The notes: generated by a model from the letters alone, not told the origin. A DNA stretch of 64,000 bases from Erythrobacter longus (GCF_000715015.1 NZ_JMIW01000001.1:744001-808000); one strand, 5' to 3'; positions 18,260 through 26,600 are shown, counted from the stretch's first letter. Translations and numbers: made by a program.

Positions 18260-19060
18260 TCAGCCCTGATCCCCGCTCAGATCACCAAACGCCTCGTCGA
18301 CGCTTGGACCTTCAGGTCCCTCGCCCGAATCCTCGACCGCAGCGCCATCCTCCTGCGCTTCACCATCATCCAAAACCTCTTGCGCTTCGATGGTCGCAGC
18401 GCCCTCCTCTTCGGAAAGTTCAGCTGACGCACTTTCTTCGGCAGGAGCCTCCTCCACATCTTCCTCAGAACCGGGCAGCTCAACAGGCCCGAGAAGCTCG
18501 GCAAGGCGTGTCAGCTGGAGCGTCATCACCCCATCGACCGCATTTGAAATAACGGGCACAGGGTAACGCATCTTACCGCCAACATTGTATTCCCAGACAA
18601 TCTTGGTCCGGGCCTCGCCATCTTCGCCCGCATCCGCCTCACTCAGCGCAATGGTGAGGATGCCGGTCACAGGCTCGCTTTGCAGCGGGCCAAGCGCGCC
18701 GGACATGCGCAGGGCAACCTCGGGATAGGCCTGGATCACCCGCATATGTTCAACACTGCCCTGCAATGTGAAACGGCCAGGCTCGTCAACTTCGGGGATG
18801 GTTTCGCAGAAACAGCCGCCCGCTTGCGGGGTGAGCTTCAGATTGGCGGCGTCTGCCGACCATGTGTGCTCGCTCGACCACCATCCCGCAGGGCTGATGA
18901 GCGCAAGCCACGTCTCTTTGGCGCTTGCATCCACTACCGCCTCGGTGCGGGTGATGAAGTGGTCGTCACGCGCCTCGACCACTTCGGCCATGGCGGGCGA
19001 TGCCACAATCGCAACCGTGCCCAAAGTGAGCCCGACAAGTGAACGGTGAAAACGATGCAA
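18260..19060 (-). CDS. exported SRPBCC (START-like) domain protein with acidic tail
   Basis: The 266-residue protein has a signal peptide (LHRFHRSLVGLTLGTVAI, cleavage near AMA-EV). It then has a ligand-binding-type SRPBCC/AHSA1-like domain, with VVDASAKETWLALISPAGWW and a Ser/His/Trp region, to about residue 195. The last 70 residues are very rich in Glu, Asp and Ala. The start is TTG 19060 because GGAGGAG lies nine bases before it; earlier in-frame starts would run into adk. It is read in the same direction between adk and rpsM, which is not a standard place. Function unknown. Confidence 0.7.
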   Translation of the reverse strand: MHRFHRSLVGLTLGTVAIVASPAMAEVVEARDDHFITRTEAVVDASAKETWLALISPAGWWSSEHTWSADAANLKLTPQAGGCFCETIPEVDEPGRFTLQGSVEHMRVIQAYPEVALRMSGALGPLQSEPVTGILTIALSEADAGEDGEARTKIVWEYNVGGKMRYPVPVISNAVDGVMTLQLTRLAELLGPVELPGSEEDVEEAPAEESASAELSEEEGAATIEAQEVLDDGEAQEDGAAVEDSGEGPEGPSVDEAFGDLSGDQG

Positions 19061-19110
19061 AACGGATCTCCTCCCAGAAGCTGCAGGGTTAGGAGATCGC
19101 GCGCGCCCTG

Positions 19111-19127
19111 AAAACCCCGCTTGGGGC
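19111..19127 (-). terminator. short intrinsic terminator after adk
   Basis: On the minus strand CCCC-AAGC-GGGG is followed by TTTTC, 13 bases after the adk stop. The stem is only 4-5 bp, so it may be leaky. It would separate the secY-adk transcript from the SRPBCC gene. Confidence 0.5.
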
Positions 19128-19139
19128 CAGAGCCGCAAG

Positions 19140-19787
19140 TTACCCGGCGAGGATCGCGTCGATGTCTTTTGCAACAGCGTCAATATCGGCCATGCCATCG
19201 ACGCGCTTGACGATACCGCGCGCTTCATAGCCCGGCAGGATCGGCGCGGTCTTCTCGCGGTATTCATTGTTACGAGTGCGCACGGTCTCTTCATTGTCGT
19301 CAGGGCGACGTTTGAACTCAGTCGATCCGCAATTGTCGCAAACGCCTTCTTTCGAAGGGGTGTTGGCCGTGTCGTGGTAAAGTGCGCCGCAGTTTGCGCA
19401 GGAGAACCGTCCGGTGATGCGTTCAACCAGTGCGTCAATATCAACGCCAAGTTCAATCACGTGGTCGAGCTTGCGGCCATGCTTTGCCAGAAGCGCATCG
19501 AGCTGTTCGCCCTGCGCCGCAGTGCGCGGATAGCCATCGAAGATCGCGCCTTGATCGGCTGGCATTGAGCCCAAGTTTTCGTCGATCAGGTTCGAGACGA
19601 TTTCGTCTGAAACAAGCTCACCCCGGTCCATCACGGCTTTGGCTTCGAGGCCGACAGGCGTTCCGGCCTTGACCGCAGCGCGAAGCATATCGCCGGTCGA
19701 CAGTTGCTTCATGCCATGACGTTCGACGAGGCCGGCACTTTGCGTACCCTTACCAGCGCCCGGAGGACCAAGAAGAATGATGTTCAC
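19140..19787 (-). CDS. adk: adenylate kinase, long zinc-type LID
   Basis: A 215-residue enzyme converting ATP + AMP to 2 ADP in the cytoplasm. The P-loop is GPPGAGKGTQ at the N-terminus, the AMP-binding part is QLSTGDMLRAAV, and IFDGYPRTAAQ holds the conserved DGYPR. The LID has four cysteines spaced CxxC-16-CxxC (CANC ... CDNC), so it should bind structural zinc. It follows secY in the same direction by 82 bases, the usual spc-operon order. Confidence 0.97.
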   Translation of the reverse strand: MNIILLGPPGAGKGTQSAGLVERHGMKQLSTGDMLRAAVKAGTPVGLEAKAVMDRGELVSDEIVSNLIDENLGSMPADQGAIFDGYPRTAAQGEQLDALLAKHGRKLDHVIELGVDIDALVERITGRFSCANCGALYHDTANTPSKEGVCDNCGSTEFKRRPDDNEETVRTRNNEYREKTAPILPGYEARGIVKRVDGMADIDAVAKDIDAILAG

Positions 19788-19869
19788 GAAACGCCCCTAA
19801 TTTTCCCCCGCGCAGCTATCCAAAGCGAACGCGGCATATTCGATTATCGTTCCTGCCCGCGCCAGCTGC

Positions 19870-21234
19870 TTAACGCATCCGGCCTTTGAGCTTCGCCTTC
19901 TTGATAAGGTCACCATATTGGTGCGCCAAGAGGTGCGACTGCACTTGGCTGATCGTATCCACGGTCACGTTCACCACAATCAGCAAGCTCGTACCGCCAA
20001 GGAACAACGGAATGCCGGTTTGCGCGATCATGTACTCGGGCACAACACAGACAAAAGTCAGATAGGCCGCGCCCACAACCGTGATCCGGGTAAGCACATA
20101 TTCAAGATATTCAGCCGTCCGCTTGCCGGGGCGAATACCCGGAATAAAGCCGCCGTTCTTCTTGAGGTTCTCCGCGTGCTCTTCCGGGTCGAAAACAACC
20201 GCGGTGTAGAAGAAACAGAAGAAGATAATGCCAACCGCATACAGCAGCATGTAGATCGGCTCACCATGAGCGAGATATTGGTTGAGCGTCACAATCGCGC
20301 TGCCAAAACCGCTCGTGGTGTCCACTGAGTTACCAGCAAACGAGCTGATCGTCAGAGGCAAAAGCAAAAGCGAGCTTGCAAAGATCGGCGGGATAACGCC
20401 GGCTGTGTTCAGCTTCAAAGGCATGTGCGACCGGTCCGCCTGCATCATGCCGCGCTGTGTCGCACGCTTTGGATATTGGATGAGGAGCCGCCGCTGTGCG
20501 CGCTCTACCCATGAGATCAGCAGGATCAGGCCCACGACCATCACAAGGAAGGCGATGATGATGCCAGGTGCGATCGACCCAGTGCGGCCACCTTCGAACA
20601 TGTTCATGGCGAACACGGGGAACTGGGCAACGATACCGGCCATAATAATAAGGCTGACGCCATTACCAATGCCACGCGAGGTGATCTGCTCACCCAGCCA
20701 CAAAAGGAACATGGTGCCGCCCACAAGGCTGATCACCGCGCCGATACGAAACATATATCCAGGTTCAACCACAGCCGCGATTCCCTGTTGCCCGGCATAG
20801 CTTTCAAGGCCAGTGGCAAGGAAATACCCTTGGATAGCGCACAGGAAGACCGTGCCGTATCGCGTATATTGGTTGAGTTTTTGGCGCCCGCTCGCGCCTT
20901 CTTTCTTGAGAGCGGCAAGCGTGGGGTGCAGCGCTGATGCCATCTGCACCACAATCGAGGCCGTAATGTAAGGCATCACGCCAAGCGCAATAAGGCTCAT
21001 ATTCGCCAGCGCGCCGCCTGTGAACATGTTGAACATATCAAGGATAGTGCCCTGATTTTGTTCAGCCAATTGGTCCAATGCCAGCGGGTTAATCCCGGGC
21101 AAAGGCACAAAGCTCAAGAAGCGGAACACGATCAGCGCACCAATGGTGAACCAGATGCGTTGGCGCAATTCGGTCGCTTGAGCAAAGTTGCCCAGATTTA
21201 AATTGCTGGCGATATTATCGGCGCGTGAAGCCAT
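19870..21234 (-). CDS. secY: protein translocase channel subunit SecY
   Basis: This 454-residue inner-membrane protein with about ten transmembrane segments is the Sec translocon pore. Signatures are FVPLPGINPLALDQL, the MFTGGALANMSLIALGVMPY plug/TM2 region, and the cytoplasmic loop NGGFIPGIRPGKRTAEYLE, which contacts SecA and ribosomes. ATG 21234 (MASRADNIASNLNLGNFAQA) is chosen over longer in-frame starts because it gives the normal N-terminus. It lies between rplO and adk. Confidence 0.97.
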   Translation of the reverse strand: MASRADNIASNLNLGNFAQATELRQRIWFTIGALIVFRFLSFVPLPGINPLALDQLAEQNQGTILDMFNMFTGGALANMSLIALGVMPYITASIVVQMASALHPTLAALKKEGASGRQKLNQYTRYGTVFLCAIQGYFLATGLESYAGQQGIAAVVEPGYMFRIGAVISLVGGTMFLLWLGEQITSRGIGNGVSLIIMAGIVAQFPVFAMNMFEGGRTGSIAPGIIIAFLVMVVGLILLISWVERAQRRLLIQYPKRATQRGMMQADRSHMPLKLNTAGVIPPIFASSLLLLPLTISSFAGNSVDTTSGFGSAIVTLNQYLAHGEPIYMLLYAVGIIFFCFFYTAVVFDPEEHAENLKKNGGFIPGIRPGKRTAEYLEYVLTRITVVGAAYLTFVCVVPEYMIAQTGIPLFLGGTSLLIVVNVTVDTISQVQSHLLAHQYGDLIKKAKLKGRMR

Positions 21235-21362
21235 TTTTGGTGTCGATCCTATGGATGTCTCTCGGCCTGTCCCAATGCGGGTGCCGAGTACCAAGACAAG
21301 TGTGAGAGCCTAGATAGGAACCACTGGGCGACTTGTCGAACCCTGCGGTGCACTTTTCATCA

Positions 21363-21391
21363 TCCCGAAGCGCTCAAAAGAGGCTTCGGGA
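21363..21391. other. 9-bp perfect hairpin between rplO and secY
   Basis: TCCCGAAGC (21363-21371) and GCTTCGGGA (21383-21391) pair perfectly around an 11-base loop. It begins 15 bases after the rplO stop on the minus strand. There is no T-run, so it is more likely an mRNA stabilising or processing hairpin, or a weak attenuator, than a terminator. Confidence 0.55.
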
Positions 21392-21405
21392 GGATAAAAT
21401 GCGGC

Positions 21406-21891
21406 TTACTCAGCGTCTTCTGTCACTTTCGCAGGCGCGGTCACTTCGACGCTGCCGCCAGCTTTTTCAACGGCTGCAATCGCGCCTTTGGTCGCGCCGG
21501 TGACGACGAATTTGGCTTTTGCCTTAAGCTCGCCCTTACCAAGAAGACGCACACCGTCTTTGCCGCCGCGCGCCAAACCGGTTTCACGAAGAACTTCTTC
21601 GGTGATGTCTTTTTTGGCGTCGATCTTCTTAGCATCGACCCATTTTTGGACCATGCCGATGTTCACTTCGGCAAAGTCCTTGCCAAATGGGTTGTTAAAG
21701 CCACGCTTTGGAAGACGCATGTGAAGCGGCATCTGACCACCGCCAAAGCCCTTGATCGCGACGCCAGAACGGGATTTTTGACCCTTCTGACCGCGGGCTG
21801 CGGTTTTGCCTTTGCCTGAACCGATACCACGGCCCACACGCATACGTCCCTTGCGGGCACCATCATTGTCACGGATGTCGTTGAGTTTCAT
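21406..21891 (-). CDS. rplO: 50S ribosomal protein L15
   Basis: A 161-residue protein that starts [20 protein letters not shown] and contains [18 protein letters not shown] and [17 protein letters not shown], the L15 signature. ATG 21891 is chosen because it gives the conserved N-terminus. L15 is a late-assembly large-subunit protein. In most bacteria rpmD lies directly upstream; here rpmD ends at 24729, so rplO-secY-adk needs its own promoter. Confidence 0.97.
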   Translation of the reverse strand: MKLNDIRDNDGARKGRMRVGRGIGSGKGKTAARGQKGQKSRSGVAIKGFGGGQMPLHMRLPKRGFNNPFGKDFAEVNIGMVQKWVDAKKIDAKKDITEEVLRETGLARGGKDGVRLLGKGELKAKAKFVVTGATKGAIAAVEKAGGSVEVTAPAKVTEDAE

Positions 21892-21954
21892 CGTTGCACT
21901 CGCTTTCGCTTTCAGTACGGCCCCACCATGGGGCAACGCGCTATGGAAGCGGGC

Positions 21955-21983
21955 CCACTAGCGGAGTGTTAGCGGTGGTGCAA
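21955..21983 (-). promoter_or_regulatory. possible promoter for rplO-secY-adk
   Basis: On the minus strand TTGCAC (21978-21983) and TAGTGG (21955-21960) are 17 bases apart, about 64 bases before the rplO start. The -10 box is poor. Support is mainly contextual, because the split spc operon requires a promoter in this gap. Confidence 0.35.
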
Positions 21984-22008
21984 GTGGAAAGAGGGAGGGA
22001 TGGCGCTA

Positions 22009-22047
22009 CCTTGCCCTGCCTTACCCTGCCCTGACTTGCCCTGCCTC
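22009..22047. repeat. degenerate short tandem repeat (CCCTGCC units)
   Basis: Four near-copies of TTGCCCTGCC or TTACCCTGCC lie in a row in the untranslated gap upstream of rplO. Copy number could vary by slippage. No function is evident. Confidence 0.6.
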
Positions 22048-22136
22048 GAACGCACCTAGGTCAGGACCTATCGGCGCTGGCAAAGACCGAACAAAATCAC
22101 AATTGCGGATCAAAATCCAGCAATCCGGGTTCGGCC

Positions 22137-22391
22137 TCAGGTATGCTCAGCTTCTGTACCAGCATGTTGCTGGGCCTCAGCCTGTGCCAATTCTTCTGCT
22201 TCGCGCCGCGCTGCCCGTTCGCTTTCCAGTTTCGCGCGGTCGAGTGCTGCACTGCGCGATTGTTCCGCCAACCCGCGCCAAGTCCTCTCAGCGCGCAAGT
22301 TTCGCTCCCTCACATTGTCGAGCGTCGCTTCTTTTGCCGCCGTGGCAGCTTCGGTTGCTCTTGCATCATAAAACTCAAATGTCGCGTTCAT
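22137..22391 (-). CDS. small charged helical protein next to the cold-shock gene
   Basis: This is an 84-residue protein, MNATFEFYDARATEAATAAK and onward, rich in Ala, Glu and Arg and predicted to be almost all helix, possibly coiled coil. I have an impression of similar small proteins beside cold-shock genes in sphingomonads, but no named function. ATG 22391 is chosen because upstream codons run into the hairpin and cspA. It is read in the same direction as the cold-shock gene and separated from it by a terminator-like hairpin. From here to rplO no other gene is seen. Confidence 0.6.
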   Translation of the reverse strand: MNATFEFYDARATEAATAAKEATLDNVRERNLRAERTWRGLAEQSRSAALDRAKLESERAARREAEELAQAEAQQHAGTEAEHT

Positions 22392-22432
22392 GACACGCCT
22401 CGCAATGCTGGTAGGAGTGGGAGAAAGTGGAA

Positions 22433-22468
22433 ATCTCCCGCCCACTGTTCGACACAGGGGCGGGAGAT
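22433..22468 (-). terminator. hairpin after the cold-shock gene
   Basis: ATCTCCCGCCC (22433-22443) and GGGCGGGAGAT (22458-22468) form a perfect 11-bp stem. On the minus strand it begins 15 bases after the cold-shock stop and is followed by TTCCACTTTCTCC. A terminator or a strong transcript 3' end is likely. Confidence 0.6.
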
Positions 22469-22482
22469 GACCGTGTTTTTGG

Positions 22483-22695
22483 TTAGTCAGCAGCCGACAG
22501 GTTGACGGCGCTTTCTTTGCCGTTCTTGCCAGCTTCAACTTCGTAGTTGAGGCGCTGCTCTTTATCGAGCGTCTGCATGCCAGCGGCTTGTACAGCGCTG
22601 ATGTGTACGAAGCTGTCGTTTGATCCGTCGTCAGGCTGGATAAAACCATAGCCTTTGTCGGCGTTGAAGAATTTTACTGTTCCGGTCTTGCTCAT
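22483..22695 (-). CDS. cold-shock domain protein (CspA family)
   Basis: This 70-residue single OB-fold protein has both RNA-binding motifs: GTVKFFNADKGYGFIQ (RNP1 region, KGYGFI) and DSFVHISAV (RNP2, FVHI). Family members bind single-stranded RNA and melt structures. ATG 22695, giving MSKTGTVKFF, is the family's normal start and follows AAAGGAACC. About 130 bases of leader with a CCACGTGG palindrome lie upstream. It sits in the segment that splits the spc operon; a cold-shock gene beside ribosomal genes is plausible but unusual. Confidence 0.95.
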   Translation of the reverse strand: MSKTGTVKFFNADKGYGFIQPDDGSNDSFVHISAVQAAGMQTLDKEQRLNYEVEAGKNGKESAVNLSAAD

Positions 22696-22949
22696 AATGG
22701 TTCCTTTCAAGAACACATGAAGATTGCCACAAGGCGATATGCCCAGTGGTCGTGCGTCAAATCGTGAATTGAAAGGAAGTCGTCGTCTTCTGCGCCAGTG
22801 GTACTGAAACCACGTGGCGGTCGTCAAAAATTCGAAGTCCGTCGCAAATTTCGACGTCGGCAGAAAGCCCTATAGCAGACCGCAAGTCATACACCTAATG
22901 AATAAACTTGAGAGGAAATTGCATTTCTGGCTGATCGCCACTCCTCCTT

Positions 22950-23114
22950 GCCGCTTGCACCAACCCGCACCTAGGCCGCAGCGCCGAGGAGCTCACGCCG
23001 GGGCTTCGCCGGATTAGGCGGCAGGCGCATGTTGTTTTCTATCTGCTGACAGCGGAGGAAATCCTGATCGCCCGCGTGCTGCACCACCGCGTGGATTATG
23101 AGCGGCATTTGTAA
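22950..23114 (+). pseudogene. ParE-type toxin remnant (C-terminal half)
   Basis: An open frame without a start codon reads NPHLGRSAEELTPGLRRIRR, then a V-FYLL segment, and ends ILIARVLHHRVDYERHL before TAA 23112-23114. This is the C-terminal half of a ParE/RelE-family gyrase-poisoning toxin. The matching N-terminal half is missing: the same frame has a stop at 22932-22934, and a LIATPP stretch in another frame may be a frameshifted piece. No antitoxin gene is visible. It is a decayed toxin-antitoxin locus. Confidence 0.75.
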
Positions 23115-23147
23115 ATCATGACCCTCGGTGCCACGCCCGACCAACGA

Positions 23148-23924
23148 TCACTTGCTAGTGTCAGCAAGATAACGACAATAGGCGCTCGAAAGATGGACGA
23201 TTAACTGTGCTTGTTGCGGTGTCGGTTGATTTGTCGGACTGACGTGCCGACCAGAATTGGAAGCGAAACCCCACATTTTTTCCAATGCCTGATCCAGTGG
23301 TTTTGGAAGACCAATTTGTGACGCAAGTTTTGCAAGTCCGTCGTTGCTACCAGTGATGTAACGGGCAGTCGCTTCAAGTGCCCCAAGGGCGTGATGTACC
23401 GCGCCCGTCAAATCTGGATCTGGACGCCTGGAAAGATCACCAAGGGCTTCTTTGATCTCTTTGGCTGCGACATCATATCCTGTCTGCAACAAAGAATCGC
23501 GCGAAGATGCGACAGCTTCTTCAAAATCACCATCTCCCCGGATAATGATACCGTCCCCGGCAACGAACTGCCAACCAGCGCCAGTGTCAGAGAATATCAT
23601 GTTGACGCGATCCGCGAACCCCTCGGTTGCAGCGTAACCTATCGTTCCTTCGATGAAGACCACTAGGCCTTCAATCACGTCATAGACCTGATACCATTCG
23701 ACCCCCTGAATGATGTCTTCAACCTCATCTCTAATATTTGGAATTTCACTCCAATTGCCTTGGTTCGGCACCAAATAGAGGGTCCGACATATCGAAGTGC
23801 GGATTTGGCTGTAAGAGAGGTGTTCATATGCCGCTTGAATGACAGCGTGACGCAATCCACCCGGTGCATCATGTCGAAATTGTATAGGTGGTACTGTCGC
23901 AAACCCATGTCGCTTAGAGAACAT
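23148..23924 (-). CDS. AbiJ-like abortive-infection candidate
   Basis: The 258-residue protein has no signal peptide. The N-terminus (FSKRHGF, then PIQFRHDAPGGLRHAV) looks like the AbiJ N-terminal domain 4 family. The C-terminal third (AVHHALGALEATARYITG, LPKPLDQALEKMWGFASNSG, a histidine, then a helix ending YLA) matches the helical domain of AbiJ-type proteins. AbiJ proteins are phage-defence factors whose mechanism is poorly known. Base composition is visibly lower in GC than the ribosomal genes around it, and it lies 34 bases from a toxin remnant, so acquisition by transfer is likely. The assignment comes from recall of the family. Confidence 0.6.
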   Translation of the reverse strand: MFSKRHGFATVPPIQFRHDAPGGLRHAVIQAAYEHLSYSQIRTSICRTLYLVPNQGNWSEIPNIRDEVEDIIQGVEWYQVYDVIEGLVVFIEGTIGYAATEGFADRVNMIFSDTGAGWQFVAGDGIIIRGDGDFEEAVASSRDSLLQTGYDVAAKEIKEALGDLSRRPDPDLTGAVHHALGALEATARYITGSNDGLAKLASQIGLPKPLDQALEKMWGFASNSGRHVSPTNQPTPQQAQLIVHLSSAYCRYLADTSK

Positions 23925-24031
23925 AATTGAGGACCTTATCTCTTACTTTAGATGGCAATTTGACAGTCAACGAAGTCGGCTGCAAGGAATAGCAAACTTC
24001 TCCAAATCAGTCGCGCGCCATTACGCCCCAA

Positions 24032-24484
24032 TCACTCCTGATACACCCCAATCCCATAGCGACACGGTTCCAAATCACACCGGATCATCTTCACCCGAAA
24101 CACCGCCAAGCCGTCCTCCTCAGGCGCAAGCTCTAGGATCGGGATCGCATCCTCTTGGCGGTCGCTGGCGATCTCGTTGCCGCTTTCATCGTAGACGCCA
24201 AGGTCAATGTCCTTGCATTGCTTATCGCACAGGCCAATCGCGATGGTTCGTTCGCCGCCTTTGAGGGTGTAGCGAAGCTCTCCTGTCTGACGCTCATCAA
24301 GAACGCCGCCGTTGAATACTTGCGAGCCTGCATAGCCACGCCCCCGCGCAATGGCCCTCGCCTCGCGCCCGAGGTCGTTCACGCCTTGTGCGGATGTCTT
24401 GGGCGAAGCTGTGCTGACACAGCCCATAAGGCTGATGCTCACCGCCACACAGGCCAGCGTCTCAAACGTCCCCGAATAGCTCAA
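24032..24484 (-). CDS. lipoprotein, unknown function
   Basis: A 150-residue protein with a hydrophobic N-terminal segment ending in a lipobox (SLMGC, Cys about 22). The mature part looks like a beta-sandwich: RYTLKGGERTIAIGLCDKQC, then IDLGVYDESGNEIASDRQED, then FRVKMIRCDLEPCRYGIGVY. Four cysteines could pair. Such extracellular domains often fold like C-terminal pre-peptidase domains, but I cannot assign a family. It lies downstream of the ribosomal terminator near 24.67 kb on the same strand. Confidence 0.65.
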   Translation of the reverse strand: MSYSGTFETLACVAVSISLMGCVSTASPKTSAQGVNDLGREARAIARGRGYAGSQVFNGGVLDERQTGELRYTLKGGERTIAIGLCDKQCKDIDLGVYDESGNEIASDRQEDAIPILELAPEEDGLAVFRVKMIRCDLEPCRYGIGVYQE

Positions 24485-24554
24485 ATTTTCAGTCCCTCAA
24501 CCGCTTCACGGTGAAACCGCAGCGTAGCACTGCGTCGATCCTTGAACCACCCTC

Positions 24555-24625
24555 GTGATCTCCTGCGAAAGCAGGAGCCCATCCTCGAAGTCCGGATTTG
24601 GGCTCCTGCTTTCGCAGGAGATCAC
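24555..24625. repeat. 26-bp perfect inverted repeat
   Basis: Bases 24555-24580 and 24600-24625 are exact reverse complements (the arms start GTGATCTCCTGCGAAAGC) around a 19-base loop. Each arm also contains its own small palindrome, CTCCTGCGAAAGCAGGAG. This is a typical dispersed intergenic palindrome of this bacterial group and lies between the spc terminator and a lipoprotein gene. Confidence 0.85.
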
Positions 24626-24653
24626 AACCCCCGTCCCAGGCCCCCAAACGCAA

Positions 24654-24690
24654 GCGGGCCCGCCATGCGGATTTCGCATGACGGGCCCGT
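24654..24690 (-). terminator. probable terminator after rpmD
   Basis: A 15-bp stem with one mismatch (24655-24669 with 24675-24689, 5-base loop) starts 39 bases after the rpmD stop on the minus strand. The following T content is modest, so it is a strong hairpin but not a textbook terminator. It marks the end of the S10-spc transcript. Confidence 0.6.
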
Positions 24691-24728
24691 CTTGAATGTC
24701 AGTGCCGACTAAAGCCTAATTGGCCCTA

Positions 24729-24905
24729 TTAGTCGATAACGGTCACCAGATGCGGGATCTTTGCGATCGCGCCGCGCACTTCAGGGGTGTCCTGACGTGT
24801 CACGACTTTGTGCATCTTGTTGAGGCCAAGACCGATAAGGATCTTACGCTGGCTCTCTGGGCGACGGATCGGCGAACCGATCTGTTTGATAGTGATAGTA
24901 GCCAT
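24729..24905 (-). CDS. rpmD: 50S ribosomal protein L30
   Basis: A 58-residue protein, [20 protein letters not shown] and so on to HLVTVID, with the L30 motif [13 protein letters not shown]. The normal family length is about 60. It begins 6 bases after the rpsE stop, so it is translated with it. It is the last gene before the break in the spc operon: rplO, normally next, is 2.8 kb away. Confidence 0.97.
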   Translation of the reverse strand: MATITIKQIGSPIRRPESQRKILIGLGLNKMHKVVTRQDTPEVRGAIAKIPHLVTVID

Positions 24906-24911
24906 TATGGA

Positions 24912-25721
24912 TTACTCCGCAATTGCAGCAGCATCGACCGCTGCTTCTGCTTCACTTGCACCGCCGCGACCCAGAAGGTCTGCAACCTTTTTACCGCGAC
25001 GCTGAGCCACAGACTTCGGCGAAGTCTGATCGCTGAGCGCATCGAAGGTTGCGCGGATCATGTTGTAAGGGTTCGACGTCCCAACCGATTTGGTCACAAC
25101 GTCAGCAACGCCAAGGCTCTCGAACACAGCACGCATTGGACCACCGGCGATGATGCCAGTACCCGGAGGCGCTGTACGAACGGTCACCTTGCCAGCGCCA
25201 AAACGGCCATTGCCGTCATGGTGAAGCGTGCGGCCTTCTTTCAAAGGAACGCGGATCATCTTCTTGCGAGCAGCTGCTGTTGCCTTGGTGATCGCCTCTG
25301 GAACTTCGCGGGCTTTACCGTGACCAAAGCCAACGCGGCCCTGACCATCGCCAACCACTACGAGAGCGGCAAAGCCGAAGCGCTTACCGCCCTTAACCGT
25401 CTTGGAAACACGGTTGATGTGCACGAGCTTTTCGATGATCCCATCGTCTTCTTCTTCGCGCTTGTTGTCGCGGCCACGGCCACGACCACGTCCACGACCA
25501 CCGCGATCATTGCCGCCATCACGGTTGTTACCACCGCGACCACGACCGCCCCGATCATTGGCACGGCCACGTTGCTCTTCAGCAGGAGCCGCCGGAGCTG
25601 CCTCAGCTGGGGCCGCTTCCGCAGCAGCAGGTGCTGCTTCGGCAGGAGCCGCCTCTGGTGCAGCGGTTGCTTCAGCCGGAGCGCCTTCGGTTTCAGGTGT
25701 TTTGTTTTCGTCAGCCATCAT
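24912..25721 (-). CDS. rpsE: 30S ribosomal protein S5 with long low-complexity N-terminal extension
   Basis: The 269-residue protein is far longer than the usual 160-170. The S5 core begins near residue 94 ([20 protein letters not shown]) and includes the double-stranded RNA-binding domain, [18 protein letters not shown] and the C-terminal [16 protein letters not shown]. The first 93 residues are an Ala/Glu/Pro-rich stretch (about 12-50) followed by RGG-like repeats ([14 protein letters not shown]..., about 51-85) and an acidic KREEEDD. The extension is in frame with no internal start as good as the ATGATG at 25721, which overlaps the rplR stop by one base. Confidence 0.95.
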   Translation of the reverse strand: MMADENKTPETEGAPAEATAAPEAAPAEAAPAAAEAAPAEAAPAAPAEEQRGRANDRGGRGRGGNNRDGGNDRGGRGRGRGRGRDNKREEEDDGIIEKLVHINRVSKTVKGGKRFGFAALVVVGDGQGRVGFGHGKAREVPEAITKATAAARKKMIRVPLKEGRTLHHDGNGRFGAGKVTVRTAPPGTGIIAGGPMRAVFESLGVADVVTKSVGTSNPYNMIRATFDALSDQTSPKSVAQRRGKKVADLLGRGGASEAEAAVDAAAIAE

Positions 25722-26065
25722 CAGAACTCCAGCCCGCCTTCACGAGCGGCATCGGCAAGCGCTTTCACGCGGCCATGAAACAGGAACCCACCGCGATCAA
25801 ACACCACAGTGGTCACGCCAGCCTTCTTGGCAGCTGCTGCGATGTCCTTACCCACTTGGGTAGCGGCATCGACATTCGCGCCAGATGTCTTCGCACCAAG
25901 AGTTGATGCCGCAGCAACGGTCTTGCCGGCTGTGTCATCAATGACCTGAGCGTAGATGTGGCGACCTGTGCGGTGCACCGAAAGACGAGGCTTGCCACCT
26001 GAGCGCGAACGCAAAGCGGTGCGGACACGGCGACGGCGACGTTCAAAGAGAGAAAGTTTTGCCAT
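25721..26065 (-). CDS. rplR: 50S ribosomal protein L18
   Basis: A 114-residue 5S-rRNA-binding protein with [20 protein letters not shown] at the N-terminus, the [18 protein letters not shown] strand, and C-terminal [23 protein letters not shown] 26065 is chosen over an upstream in-frame start because it gives the normal family length. It starts one base after the rplF stop, and its stop overlaps the rpsE start (TGATG). Confidence 0.97.
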   Translation of the reverse strand: MAKLSLFERRRRRVRTALRSRSGGKPRLSVHRTGRHIYAQVIDDTAGKTVAAASTLGAKTSGANVDAATQVGKDIAAAAKKAGVTTVVFDRGGFLFHGRVKALADAAREGGLEF

Positions 26066-26066
26066 C

Positions 26067-26600
26067 TTACTTCTTCTTCCCTTCCTTGCGGAAGATATAC
26101 TCGCCGCGATACTTGATACCCTTGCCCTTGTAAGGCTCAGGTTTACGCCACTTGCGGATTTCGGCGGCAAACTGGCCAACGGCCTGCTTGTCGATACCGG
26201 AAACCTCAACAGTGGTTTGATCGGGCGTGTTAACGGTGAGACCTTCTGGCACATCAAGGTCGACATCGTGACTGAAACCCAGTTCCAGCTTCAACGTCTT
26301 GCCTTGCGCCTTAGCACGGTAACCAACGCCGGTGATCTCCAAAGTCTTGGAGAAACCGTCGGTAACGCCTTCAACCAGGTTCGAAACCAGCGTGCGCTGC
26401 AGGCCCCAGAACGAGCGTGCTAGCTTGGTGTCGTTGGCCGGGTTGACCTGGATTTCACCGTCTTCAACTTTATAGCTGATAAGGTCAGACATACCCATCG
26501 AAAGCGAACCCTTGGGGCCCTTTACGGTGAGTGTGCCATTGTCGATTGTGGCCGTAACCCCACCAGGGATCGGAACAGCCCTTTTACCAATGCGGCTCAT
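26067..26600 (-). CDS. rplF: 50S ribosomal protein L6
   Basis: The 177-residue protein starts [20 protein letters not shown] and has the C-terminal signature [20 protein letters not shown] that contacts 23S rRNA near the sarcin-ricin loop. The length is normal. The start overlaps the rpsH stop by one base (TGATG), so translation is coupled. Confidence 0.98.
   Translation of the reverse strand: MSRIGKRAVPIPGGVTATIDNGTLTVKGPKGSLSMGMSDLISYKVEDGEIQVNPANDTKLARSFWGLQRTLVSNLVEGVTDGFSKTLEITGVGYRAKAQGKTLKLELGFSHDVDLDVPEGLTVNTPDQTTVEVSGIDKQAVGQFAAEIRKWRKPEPYKGKGIKYRGEYIFRKEGKKK

Noticed and set aside
19061..19456. Upstream in-frame extension of the SRPBCC gene
   Set aside because: It would overlap adk by about 300 bases. 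A TTG with GGAGGAG upstream and a signal peptide at 19060 explains the start better.
22814..23017. 67-residue plus-strand frame before the toxin remnant
   Set aside because: It has no family features apart from a short LIATPP piece that may be frameshifted ParE. The ParE match is in another frame downstream.
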